64,000 nucleotides of DNA from Sediminitomix flava (GTDB lineage: Bacteria; Bacteroidota; Bacteroidia; Cytophagales; Flammeovirgaceae), in assembly GCF_003149185.1 (NCBI RefSeq), contig NZ_QGDO01000002.1, positions 744,001 to 808,000 of the forward strand. The letters run 5' to 3'. The notes under the pieces were generated by a model, which was not told the DNA's origin, ran no database searches, and saw only the letters and a list, made by a program, of their open reading frames with translations. Positions 33,886 through 42,343 of this stretch are shown piece after piece. How positions within the stretch are numbered: position 1 is the first letter of the stretch; each line of letters opens with the position of its first letter. Made by a program: the position numbers and the translations under genes.

Positions 33886-35268
33886 TTAGCTACGCTTCAA
33901 CTTGATCGGCTTATATCCTTCAATTGCAAAGAAAAGGATATAGAAATAACAAGCCAATGGAAGAATGAAACTCCATGTATAACCAATTTCACCTTCTAAC
34001 CATCCTTGAGCCAATGGAATAAATGCACCACCACAAATCATGGTACACATAATTCCTGAACCTAATGAAGTATGTTTGCCCAAACCAGAAATTCCTAGAG
34101 GGAAAATACATGGCCACATCACCGAATTACACAATCCACAAAGAATCAAGAAAAGACCAGCATAAGGAATTGTTGTTTGTTCAAAGTGAATTGAGAATCC
34201 ACCTGTGGTTTCCATAACCATAGCAGGTATACTAACCCAATTTTCTAAGGCAAATGAAGAAAAACTCAATGCTACAAATGCTATAGCCACCAAAGTGACT
34301 ACTCTCAACATCTTCTGTGCTTGGAATCTTTGACCTAGATAACTACCCGCAAAACGACCGATCATAGCACTACCCCAATAATAAGCCAAAAGCGAAGAAG
34401 CTAATTTTTCACTGATTCCGCCCATATACTCTTCAGCCAAATACAAGATCAAAATAGAACCAATCGCAACTTCTACACCTACATAGAAAAAGATCGCTCC
34501 CGCACCATAAAGTAGGTTTCTAAATGCAAGTACACTTCCTTCTGCTTTTTCTTTTGACTCTTCTTCTGATGAAATTTGAGGTAAATTCAAAAAGAACAAA
34601 ACAACTCCAATACCAATAGTAACTAGTGCCAAAGCAATGTATGGCCCTTGAACGGCGGCTGCTTGTGCCATTTTCAAGGCTTCTTTCGCTTGTTCTAAAG
34701 TTGGATGCAGCGATTGAAAATCTGCTAAACTCAGTTCTTTCAAAATAAATGCACCACCAATGATTGGACCTATCGTAGTTGCGGTAGAATTCATTGCACC
34801 TCCCAAATTCAAACGAGATGCACCAGTTTTCTCAGGCCCTAAAGCAATAATATAGGGGTTGATTGCTACTTGAAGTAAAGCCAAACCACTTGCTACGGTA
34901 AATAAGGCGAATAGAAAGAAGCTGTAAACTACCGTAATAGAAGCAGGAACAAACAATAACAAACCGATACCAATAATAGTCAGTGCTAATGCTAATCCTT
35001 TCTTGTATCCTATTTTCTTAATGATTAATCCCGACGGTATTGACATAACCCCATACGCTCCAAAAAAACAGAACTGAATGAGCATGGCTTGCCAAGTATT
35101 CAGAGAAAATACGTTTTTCAAACTCGGTATCAAGACATCATTTAATACTGTAATAAAGCCAACCATAAAAAATAGAATAACCATAAGGGTCAATGGCACT
35201 CTATAATTAGTTCCTTCTGGGCTTTCCTTTACCTGTCTAGTTTCAACAGTGCTACTCGCTATTGCCAT
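33886..35268 (-). CDS. FucP/GluP-type sugar:H+ symporter, MFS
   Basis: This is a 460-residue major facilitator with 12 predicted helices. It matches the L-fucose / glucose-galactose permease group: FGAYGVMSIPSGLIIKKIGYKKGLALALTIIGIGLLLFVPAS, LALLQVAINPYIIALGPEKTGASRLNLGGAMNSTATTIGPIIGG, YVGVEVAIGSILILYLAE, GRFAGSYLGQRF, CNSVMWPCIFPLGISGLGKHTSLGSGIMCTMICGGAFIPLAQG. It imports a monosaccharide with protons across the inner membrane; which sugar cannot be read from sequence. It has its own promoter region. The long central loop around residues 185-240 is normal for the group. Confidence 0.92.
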   Translation of the reverse strand: MAIASSTVETRQVKESPEGTNYRVPLTLMVILFFMVGFITVLNDVLIPSLKNVFSLNTWQAMLIQFCFFGAYGVMSIPSGLIIKKIGYKKGLALALTIIGIGLLLFVPASITVVYSFFLFALFTVASGLALLQVAINPYIIALGPEKTGASRLNLGGAMNSTATTIGPIIGGAFILKELSLADFQSLHPTLEQAKEALKMAQAAAVQGPYIALALVTIGIGVVLFFLNLPQISSEEESKEKAEGSVLAFRNLLYGAGAIFFYVGVEVAIGSILILYLAEEYMGGISEKLASSLLAYYWGSAMIGRFAGSYLGQRFQAQKMLRVVTLVAIAFVALSFSSFALENWVSIPAMVMETTGGFSIHFEQTTIPYAGLFLILCGLCNSVMWPCIFPLGISGLGKHTSLGSGIMCTMICGGAFIPLAQGWLEGEIGYTWSFILPLACYFYILFFAIEGYKPIKLKRS

Positions 35269-35455
35269 AATTATTAGTTATTGGTTTTTAAAGACGAAAA
35301 ATCAACAGCCTATCATATTCAGTCTCAAAAAATAAATACAAAACTTCGCTGCCTTAAGATTAAAAATAATAGATTCTCATAAAGAAGATAAAATAAATCG
35401 ATGTTTGACGAGAATTGACTGATGAACGACTCGGAATTCTTGATGTTCAGAATAT

Positions 35456-35491
35456 AAAAAAAGCGACTTCCGATTACTCAGAAGTCGCTTT
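35456..35491 (-). terminator. Intrinsic terminator after M23 peptidase gene
   Basis: An 11-bp stem (AAAGCGACTTC/GAAGTCGCTTT) is followed on the minus strand by T7. Confidence 0.9.
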
Positions 35492-35518
35492 ATAGTATCT
35501 TATAAAGAACTGTCTTAT

Positions 35519-37387
35519 TTAAAGCGTTCTTTCATAAACTTTCTCATTACCTTGCCCGTCAACAACCTTCAAGACAAACTTTCCTTTCAAAGGAATGCTT
35601 TTATCTTTTCTTTCGGTCTCCATTCGATCTCTTTTAGGATCAAATTTCACCAAAATCCATTCTCCATTTAAAGTTGCTTCGTAGCTTCTAATGCCAGAAA
35701 TATCATCCTCCACTCTCAATGCCAATTCTCCATTTGGTCTGCCTATATATTTTACAGTTGGTGCTTCTCGATCTTCCTGTAAACGGAACTTCCCCAACTC
35801 TCGTGTATGGAATGTCATGGTTTCTCCATCCCATTTACCTCCGACAAAACTCCAAGTTCCTCTTCGTCCTTGCTTATAAACAGAGGTGTGAGGTGTCACA
35901 TCGGCAGAATCTAGATCCGTTAATGTAATGGCCATTGATTTCAATAAAACCTGATTTGATTTACCTATTTTATATACCTCTCCGACTTTCTCTTCAGTCA
36001 GATAAAGGGTATCAAATAAAGTTTTTTCACTGGAATGGAAATCTGCAAAAGTACCATAGTAATTATACTCTACTCCAGCAGGTATCATTTGAGTGAAATA
36101 AGTATTTAATGCTTCATCACCAATTTTGATATAAGAAGGTAAGCCGTTTCTCATATCCCATAAGAATACTGAGTTTTCACCATCTTCATAAGCTTCTAAA
36201 GCTTCATCACTATAGAACTGCATTCCTATTTCTGCTTTTTCAGCTTTTGGTCCTTTAATCTTGAGAATATTTCGGTCTAACACATAGCTAATATGACTTT
36301 GTTTACTCGAAGATTTCACATCAGTAACATCGCCTAAGAGATCAGCTTTCAAGACACTCATATTCCCAAAACTATCATACATTCTTATTTCAGTCTTATA
36401 AGTATGTCCTTTTTCTAATTTGATTTGACCATTCAATTCTTTTGAAGGATAAATCTGCAGTTTATTAGATGGGTCATGATATAGCTTTTGAATCTTTCTT
36501 CTATACTTATCCCACGAATTATAATCTGTAAAAGCATGGATATAACGGTTGTCATCAAAAGGAATATATTCCAAAACGTGTTGATAAACCATTTCCCCAT
36601 CTACCAATACCTCTATTTTATTGAGACCATATTTATTATAAGCTCCTTCAGCTTTATCGTATGCTTGTAATTCTAAACCAACAGTACCAAATGCTTTAAC
36701 TGTTGGTACTTTATATTTTCCTTTTCCCGTAGGAGTTGCCAAATAATCTTCTCTACCATAAGCACCTTCTACCCTTGCTTGAATATCTAGTGGTTTTACA
36801 ACTAATCGAATTGGTGTAGGGGGAGTATTATCTACTACTTCCTTGAAATTATATTTCACAGGATTCATCGGACGTTCTAACGAATCTCTCACCTCAAAAT
36901 GAAGATGAGGACCTCCAGAAGACCCTGTATTTCCTGAGTAAGCTATTTTTTCCCCTTTTTCAAAAAGGTATTTATCTTTTGGCAAAGCAATATCTACAGC
37001 AAACTTCTTTTGCTTGTATTGTTCTTCCAGTACAAATTCCGCCAACTCTGGAATGAATTTATCTAAATGAGCATATACAGTAGTCTCTCCATTTGGATGT
37101 ATCAAATATACTGCTTGGCCATACCCTACAGGCGAAACTCTGATTCTTGAAAGATATCCTTCTTCTGCAGCTAATACTGGCCAACCTATTTTACCTCCCG
37201 TTTTAATATCTAAACCTCCATGAAAATGACTAGCACGCAATTCAGCCAAAGTACCCGAAAAATAATGTCGCTGTCCGGGGTACATTGGGAAAAGATATTT
37301 ACTCTCATCCTCTAAAGCTGCTTGTGCATTTGCAGATTGAATATGAAAAAGTGAAAGGATAAATGATAATAAGATTAATGCTCGCAT
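35519..37387 (-). CDS. M23 family zinc metallopeptidase, exported
   Basis: This 622-residue exported protein has a signal peptide (about 1-22, ending ANAQ). The LytM-type M23 catalytic domain is near the N terminus (about 40-175): HFHGGLD (His56, Asp60), YAHLDK (His107) and HLHFEVRD (His161, His163) supply the metal site and active histidine. The remaining 440 residues are beta-rich with segments such as FGTVGLELQAYDKAEGAYNKYGLN and EDREAPTVKYIGR, probably Ig-like domains that place the enzyme at the wall or outer membrane. It likely cleaves peptidoglycan cross-links. It is divergent from a small membrane protein gene. Confidence 0.92.
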   Translation of the reverse strand: MRALILLSFILSLFHIQSANAQAALEDESKYLFPMYPGQRHYFSGTLAELRASHFHGGLDIKTGGKIGWPVLAAEEGYLSRIRVSPVGYGQAVYLIHPNGETTVYAHLDKFIPELAEFVLEEQYKQKKFAVDIALPKDKYLFEKGEKIAYSGNTGSSGGPHLHFEVRDSLERPMNPVKYNFKEVVDNTPPTPIRLVVKPLDIQARVEGAYGREDYLATPTGKGKYKVPTVKAFGTVGLELQAYDKAEGAYNKYGLNKIEVLVDGEMVYQHVLEYIPFDDNRYIHAFTDYNSWDKYRRKIQKLYHDPSNKLQIYPSKELNGQIKLEKGHTYKTEIRMYDSFGNMSVLKADLLGDVTDVKSSSKQSHISYVLDRNILKIKGPKAEKAEIGMQFYSDEALEAYEDGENSVFLWDMRNGLPSYIKIGDEALNTYFTQMIPAGVEYNYYGTFADFHSSEKTLFDTLYLTEEKVGEVYKIGKSNQVLLKSMAITLTDLDSADVTPHTSVYKQGRRGTWSFVGGKWDGETMTFHTRELGKFRLQEDREAPTVKYIGRPNGELALRVEDDISGIRSYEATLNGEWILVKFDPKRDRMETERKDKSIPLKGKFVLKVVDGQGNEKVYERTL

Positions 37388-37734
37388 TTTAAAGATTTCT
37401 TCGTTTATGGCTTAAGTACTCCTAAAGAATCAATTTTTAAGGATTATTGATCACTCACAAAGATAATAAAGCTTAAGAGGAGAAAAATAAGATTTTTGTT
37501 AGATCAAATGAAGAGGTAGGAAAATCATGTCTTTGTAAATAAAAAATCAGAGGGTAAAAGAGAAAACACTTCTTGAAACATTCTAATAATATAGTTACAT
37601 CTTTGAATACTCCTATAAATATAACTATCTGAAAATTAATCAAATGAAATAGCAAAAAACCACTTTTATAAGAAATTCTTTTTATTATATTTGACTTCAA
37701 CCTATATATTTCACAGCTTTTTAAACTCAAGCCA
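37388..37734. other. Divergent intergenic region
   Basis: This gap of about 350 bp separates divergent genes. It is very AT-rich; I find no coding potential, hairpin or repeat I would defend. Confidence 0.5.
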
Positions 37735-38394
37735 ATGAGAATTTCTTCAGCGGTTCAACAGGGATTATTAACCTTGGGTTACATCAGTTTTTATCTTCCT
37801 GTACCGTTCTTAAGACATACAGACTCTGCTTATTTCTACTTTATATATATTTTATCATTAAGCTACCTATTTGCACTAGGCTATATGATTTATGATAAAA
37901 TAAGGTTTAGGAAAGGCTTTGTAAAGAATGAACAGAAATTACCGATATATAGAAGAGAACGAATTATGGTCCCTTATTTCGAGACCTTTTCTCTCTTTTC
38001 TTTCGCTGTTACAATGCATTATTTTGAAGGTCTACAAGGCTTTGTCTTGATCAATTATATAATATCACTTTTATACTTAATGAATTACTTCATTCCTGAT
38101 TTACCTGAAGGATTTGTTAGAGTCAAAAATGGTATTCTAAAAATATCTGGTAGTCCGAAAGTAAAAATTGAAAACCTTAAGGAAGTACAAATCTACCCTT
38201 CTACCATTCAGTTAAAGACGATAGATAATTTAATCAGATCAACAAAACATTACGATATTGATTATCCATTAGCGATGAATATTGCTCGTATCTTGGATGA
38301 CAATGGTATTTTCTACAGAATGACACTTAGAGATCATCCTGATGAAATTAGGAATTACCCTCGAGTGCTAAAGAAAGCAACTGAGGTCTGCTAA
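37735..38394 (+). CDS. Membrane protein of unknown function
   Basis: This 219-residue protein has about four N-terminal membrane helices (roughly 8-25, 33-52, 78-95, 103-118) and a soluble C-terminal part of about 100 residues. In the latter, VKNGILKISGSPKVKIENLKEVQIYPSTIQLKT resembles the beta-rich pattern of bacterial PH-like domains, followed by helical YPLAMNIARILDDNGIFYRMTL. I do not recognise a family. It is a single-gene unit with a terminator immediately after. Confidence 0.6.
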   Translation: MRISSAVQQGLLTLGYISFYLPVPFLRHTDSAYFYFIYILSLSYLFALGYMIYDKIRFRKGFVKNEQKLPIYRRERIMVPYFETFSLFSFAVTMHYFEGLQGFVLINYIISLLYLMNYFIPDLPEGFVRVKNGILKISGSPKVKIENLKEVQIYPSTIQLKTIDNLIRSTKHYDIDYPLAMNIARILDDNGIFYRMTLRDHPDEIRNYPRVLKKATEVC

Positions 38395-38442
38395 AAACTT
38401 TCTAGTTACACCCCAAAAACTCCGTTTAACCCACAAAACAAA

Positions 38443-38468
38443 AAAGCCTAGCATTTCTGCTAGGCTTT
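38443..38468. terminator. Bidirectional intrinsic terminator
   Basis: An 11-bp stem (AAAGCCTAGCA/TGCTAGGCTTT) with a 4-nt loop and an A-rich left flank lies between convergent genes. Confidence 0.88.
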
Positions 38469-38487
38469 ATATTTATAATCGAATTGA

Positions 38488-39504
38488 TTATCCAAGTTTA
38501 AAGTTGATAGGCAAGATAATTCTCTGCTTAACTGGTCTACCTCTTTGTTTACCTGGTTTCCAAGGTTTCGCTTTTTGAATTACACGAACAGCCTCTTCAT
38601 CACAACCAGCTCCAATACCTCTTACTACTTGTACATTTGTCAAAGAACCGTCTTTGTCCACAACGAACTGAACATAAACTTTTCCTTCAACACCCATACG
38701 ACGAGCTTGAGCAGGGTACTTGATATTTTTACCAACCCAACCCAAGAAGGCAGGAATACCTCCAGCAGGAGCAGCAGGGTCTTCTACGATCTCAAAGATC
38801 TCTTCAACCACTTCTTCCTCCATATCTTCCATTTCTGGCTCTACGAATTCCTCAACTTCCATTTCTTGGTCGAATTCTGGGATTTCAATCTCGATTTCTT
38901 CCTCAATTTCAGTTTCATCTGGAACCTCTACGATAGCAGGTACAGTAATTTTTGGTGGTGGTGGTGGCTTCACGAAAGTCTGAGGAACTTCAATTTGCTC
39001 TTCAGCTTCTACATCAAGATCACCAAGGTCCATCAATACTTGCTCTTCAAAGCTTGGGTACTCCATTGCTCCAAGAACAACTCCAATACTCAAAGCCCAA
39101 CCAAGACCTGCGAACAAGAATCCGTAAGTGCTTAGGTCAGCAGAAGAATATTTCTTCTCTAATACATCTGAAGAACCTTCATTTTGGTGCTTTTCAAGCT
39201 CTTCTTCACCACCAGTCTTCATAATCATTTGACCGATGAAAATAGAGAAGATCATGAAATCTACAAATACAAGAATTAGGTTAAATAACTGCAAAGAAGT
39301 TCCTTGAGTAGCCTTTAGATACATAAAAGCACCTAGCAAAGCTAAACCAACCAAATAACCAGCAATTCTTTTTGATACACTCATAGCCCCTCCTTCTGTC
39401 AGTTTACCGTCTTTAGCTTGGAAGCCGATAAAAACTATCAAAAGGATGAAGTTAATGAGAGGGATACCAAGAGTATCCAATGCCTCATAAAACTTAATAA
39501 TCAT
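38488..39504 (-). CDS. tonB: Energy transducer TonB with polytopic N-terminal membrane domain, copy A
   Basis: This 338-residue protein couples the proton-motive force to outer-membrane receptors. The C-terminal TonB domain is clear (PAFLGWVGKNIKYPAQARRMGVEGKVYVQFVVDKDGSLT, GIGAGCDEEAVRVIQKAKPWKPGKQRG, VKQRIILPINF). Unlike classical TonB with one helix, the first ~160 residues contain four membrane helices (about 15-33, 47-66, 73-93, 125-146), the last followed by the periplasmic linker. The linker starts with a short Pro/Lys stretch and then becomes highly acidic (about 195-245, Glu-rich) instead of the usual Pro-Lys/Pro-Glu repeats. ExbB/ExbD are not in the window. A paralogue lies 439 bp upstream. 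Confidence 0.9.
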   Translation of the reverse strand: MIIKFYEALDTLGIPLINFILLIVFIGFQAKDGKLTEGGAMSVSKRIAGYLVGLALLGAFMYLKATQGTSLQLFNLILVFVDFMIFSIFIGQMIMKTGGEEELEKHQNEGSSDVLEKKYSSADLSTYGFLFAGLGWALSIGVVLGAMEYPSFEEQVLMDLGDLDVEAEEQIEVPQTFVKPPPPPKITVPAIVEVPDETEIEEEIEIEIPEFDQEMEVEEFVEPEMEDMEEEVVEEIFEIVEDPAAPAGGIPAFLGWVGKNIKYPAQARRMGVEGKVYVQFVVDKDGSLTNVQVVRGIGAGCDEEAVRVIQKAKPWKPGKQRGRPVKQRIILPINFKLG

Positions 39505-39942
39505 AGTTTATACTTTTTAGAAAGAACTATATAATACAACACATCCGATATACTTACCTATATTATCTAAACGAATTAAATCCGTAAAGATTCTTAGAAA
39601 TGCTTTTCGGTCATTTTTTTAGCTGAATGTGGGCAAAGTTACATAGCACCACATAGAATTTCAATACAAATTCTCAGCATGATCCTAGAAAACAAAGTTC
39701 AAAATTTCTTTGTCTTATCGACACTTCTACATCAACATACAAAAGTAAAAATCCTACAAATTGATGCAAAGCGACAATGTGAACAGGTACCCATTTGAAT
39801 AAACTGATACCAAATATTAACAATTGATTATAGAATTTGAGCTGATCAGAATACCATTCTGAATTGTATAAACTTTTTGCGAACAAATAAGAGGCTCACT
39901 GGAAATGAATACAGCGAACCTCATCATTACATTACACAAGTC
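39505..39942. other. Intergenic region between the two tonB genes
   Basis: This is about 440 bp with no credible gene. It contains the terminator of the upstream tonB copy at 39891-39922 and presumably a separate promoter for the downstream copy, so the two are likely transcribed independently. Confidence 0.5.
39891..39922 (-). terminator. Hairpin terminator after TonB copy B
   Basis: An 11-pair stem (GAGGCTCACTG with CAGCGAACCTC, with G-T pairs) and 10-nt loop is followed on the minus strand by TTATTTG, a weak T-tract. Confidence 0.6.
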
Positions 39943-40968
39943 TTATTTGGCCATCATGAAGTTTACAGGAAGAATAATACGTTGCTTCACTGCTTTACCT
40001 CTTTGACGTCCTGGAGTCCATTTTGGGGCTTTTTTCACAACTCTGATTGCTTCTTCATCACAACCGGCACCAATACCTCTCGCAATCCTAACATCTGTAA
40101 GTGCACCTGTTTTATCTACTACAAAATGAACATATACTTTACCTTCAACACCCATTCTTCTTGCTTGAGTTGGGTAAGCAATATTTTTAGCAATCCAACC
40201 TAAAAAGGCTCTCATACCACCTTTAGGCACTGCAGGTTCTTCTACTACTTCAAAGATTTCTTCAACCTCTTCTTCCTCTACTTCTAAAGGCTCTACAATT
40301 TCCACTTCTTCAACCATAAAGTCTTCTTCGAAGTCAGGCATTTCGATTTCTATCTCTTGCTCAATCACCTCTTCATCAGGAACTTCTACAATTTCTGGAA
40401 CGGTAACCTTTGGCTTCGGAGGTTCAGCGTGTTGTGTTGGAGGAGGAATTACATCGGCATCACTTTCTACAATTCTATCACTTGTAAGCTCCATTAGATC
40501 ACTCTCTTCATAAGAAGGATACTCCATCGCAACAAGTATAACTGAGAGGCTCATTAGCCAACCCATACTTGTAATTATATTTCTATAGCTTTTAAAGTCT
40601 ACTGAAGAAAACTTCTTCTTTAATACATTATTTTTCTGCCCGTGGTGCTTCTCATACGACTCTTCAGAGCCCATATCCATGGTAAATTTCCCTGCCGCAA
40701 TAGCAAACCAGATACCGTCACAGAACAATACAATAAGGTTAAACAACACTATATTGGTATTATTCTCAATACTCATATAAGAGAACCCTCCGAGTATTCC
40801 TGTCAGAAATATGATTTTGATAATTTTTTTAGTTACGCGACGTACTTCATCATTAAAGAACGTTCCTTTCACCATTTTACGAATTGCGAAAAAATAAATG
40901 AGTAAAAGATTCGCAATTGGAACAACTGGATTGTTTAGCCATTCATAAAGTTGAGTTATAATAGTCAT
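39943..40968 (-). CDS. tonB: Energy transducer TonB with polytopic N-terminal membrane domain, copy B
   Basis: This 341-residue paralogue of the neighbouring TonB has the same architecture. About four membrane helices lie in the first 165 residues, followed by a conserved junction (AMEYPSYEESDLMEL, compare AMEYPSFEEQVLMDL in copy A). A linker with PPPTQHAEPPKPK then turns strongly acidic (EEVIEQEIEIEMPDFEEDF). A complete TonB C-terminal domain follows (AFLGWIAKNIAYPTQARRMGVEGKVYVHFVVDKTGALT, GIGAGCDEEAIRVVKKAPKWTPGRQRG). Both copies should be functional; difference in receptor preference would lie in the linker or membrane part. Confidence 0.9.
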   Translation of the reverse strand: MTIITQLYEWLNNPVVPIANLLLIYFFAIRKMVKGTFFNDEVRRVTKKIIKIIFLTGILGGFSYMSIENNTNIVLFNLIVLFCDGIWFAIAAGKFTMDMGSEESYEKHHGQKNNVLKKKFSSVDFKSYRNIITSMGWLMSLSVILVAMEYPSYEESDLMELTSDRIVESDADVIPPPTQHAEPPKPKVTVPEIVEVPDEEVIEQEIEIEMPDFEEDFMVEEVEIVEPLEVEEEEVEEIFEVVEEPAVPKGGMRAFLGWIAKNIAYPTQARRMGVEGKVYVHFVVDKTGALTDVRIARGIGAGCDEEAIRVVKKAPKWTPGRQRGKAVKQRIILPVNFMMAK

Positions 40969-41184
40969 AACGTATTCGTGTTTTTGGTAATAATTCTGAT
41001 TTAGTTAGCTTCCTTTACCTGACCTCTATAAAAGAGATCTTTTTTCTTTTTGGATACCCAAAGGTACTTTAAACACTTATTCGTTTTGATGACAAAATAT
41101 TGAGAATTTAATATTATTATCACTCATACTAATTGATGTAAATCACCTATTAAATAATATTATATAACGAGATACTTAAACAAA

Positions 41185-41214
41185 AAGACTCTCTTACCTA
41201 AGGAAGAGAGTCTT
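41185..41214 (-). terminator. Intrinsic terminator of the nrf/ccs gene cluster
   Basis: An 11-bp perfect stem (AAGACTCTCTT/AAGAGAGTCTT) with 8-nt loop is followed on the minus strand by TTTTTG. Confidence 0.85.
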
Positions 41215-41221
41215 ATGTGAT

Positions 41222-41503
41222 TTATAAATCAAAAACAGTTTCCAAATCCTTAATCACTTGAAAAGGATTTGCACTACTTTTTATTTCATAAATCAATTCG
41301 TCAAAAATTCTATTTGTAAAAGCTTCGCTACTTTGTATTGCTAAATCAAAAGCTTCTTGGCTAAGTTCTTTTTTATATTTGAAAAGTTGTCTTCTCTGAA
41401 TTTCCGCCAACTTTTCTTTTAATCTTTCCTCCACTTTATTGATGCTTTCCTCCTCAAATTCCTTCACCAATAATTGATGGACTGCATGGTTTGAAATCGT
41501 CAT
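41222..41503 (-). CDS. Small helical protein of unknown function downstream of ccsA
   Basis: This 93-residue protein is almost wholly helical: VKEFEEESINKVEERLKEKLAEIQRRQLFKYKKELSQEAFDLAIQSSEAFTNRIFDELIYEIKSSANPFQVIKDLETVF. The pattern of a basic amphipathic helix, then FTNRIFDELIYEIK, recalls the C-terminal dimerisation helices of glutamyl-tRNA reductase (HemA). In Firmicutes a CcsA-like protein (HemX) adjoins hemA, so a relic or a regulatory domain is conceivable, but the similarity is weak. It is 36 bp after ccsA and before the cluster terminator, so it belongs to the operon. Confidence 0.65.
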   Translation of the reverse strand: MTISNHAVHQLLVKEFEEESINKVEERLKEKLAEIQRRQLFKYKKELSQEAFDLAIQSSEAFTNRIFDELIYEIKSSANPFQVIKDLETVFDL

Positions 41504-41539
41504 TTATATGAAAATTCAATAGTTGCTTATGTGTTATGA

Positions 41540-42337
41540 TTATTGAGTATAAGTATGTACACTTTGTTGAGCTGACGGCAAGTAATTTACGCCAAACCAA
41601 CAGATCATTAATACTAAAAATGCTAGTGCTAAAGACCATAAAGGTGCTTTTACTTGCTCTGGGTGTCTGTACCTTAAATGCATATACACCAAATATGCCA
41701 TCCAAGTGAGGAATGCCCATGTTTCTTTAGGATCCCAAGTCCAATAATGTCCCCAAGCTTCTTTTGCCCAAAGTGCACCAAATAATAATCCCAAAGTTAA
41801 AAATCCGAAACCTAGATAAACAAGGTTATTGGCTAATTTAAGATTGTTATAGTCAAATTTCTTGTAATAATATTGATACAGTCCATAACAAGCTACTAAA
41901 GAAGAAGCAGCCAATACTGCATAAGAAAAGATATAAACAATTACGTGAGGCACAAACCAAGGACTCTGAAGCGCTGGCATTAGTGTCTTGTTGAAGTTTT
42001 CAGGACTCATCCAGTTAATCCCTAAAAATAACACGGACATCCCCAAAGCATAATTCAACAACCACTTATAACCCCATCTGTAATAAGTAAATAACCCCAC
42101 CAACGGTAAAAAGAAAGAATACAAAAGTCTCGTTTCTCCCAAAGTACGCATAGGCGGTCGATCAAGATGATTCCAAAGGAGCCCAATAAATAAGCCCATT
42201 ACGGCAACTCCTAACCAACTTCCTAATTGAATAATTATATCTTTTTTTGGCGAAGCAGACAGTTGTACTGTTACTGCTACTAACCAGCAGGCAAATGCAA
42301 CACCTGCATATATTGGAAAATCTACCCAGTTGTTCAT
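41540..42337 (-). CDS. ccsA: CcsA/ResC cytochrome c biogenesis haem handling protein
   Basis: This is a 265-residue System II (Ccs) haem-handling membrane protein with about seven to eight helices. The tryptophan-rich WWD signature is EAWGHYWTWDPKETWAFLTWMAYLVYMHLRY (about residues 185-215). With ResB it forms the synthetase that delivers haem and attaches it to CxxCH motifs outside the cytoplasm. It starts six bases after resB ends and serves the adjacent multihaem nitrite reductase. CcsA and ResB are separate here, not fused as in many Bacteroidota. Confidence 0.93.
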   Translation of the reverse strand: MNNWVDFPIYAGVAFACWLVAVTVQLSASPKKDIIIQLGSWLGVAVMGLFIGLLWNHLDRPPMRTLGETRLLYSFFLPLVGLFTYYRWGYKWLLNYALGMSVLFLGINWMSPENFNKTLMPALQSPWFVPHVIVYIFSYAVLAASSLVACYGLYQYYYKKFDYNNLKLANNLVYLGFGFLTLGLLFGALWAKEAWGHYWTWDPKETWAFLTWMAYLVYMHLRYRHPEQVKAPLWSLALAFLVLMICWFGVNYLPSAQQSVHTYTQ

Positions 42338-42343
42338 AACCTA

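Noticed and set aside
38545-39135. Long open frames antisense to the two tonB genes
   Set aside because: They mirror the strongly biased Glu/Pro codons of the TonB linkers and have low-complexity Ser/Ile or Trp/Phe-rich translations with no family resemblance.
39674-39886. 70-codon minus-strand frame between the tonB genes
   Set aside because: It has no plausible start context, and its composition is like non-coding sequence; it may be a chance opening.
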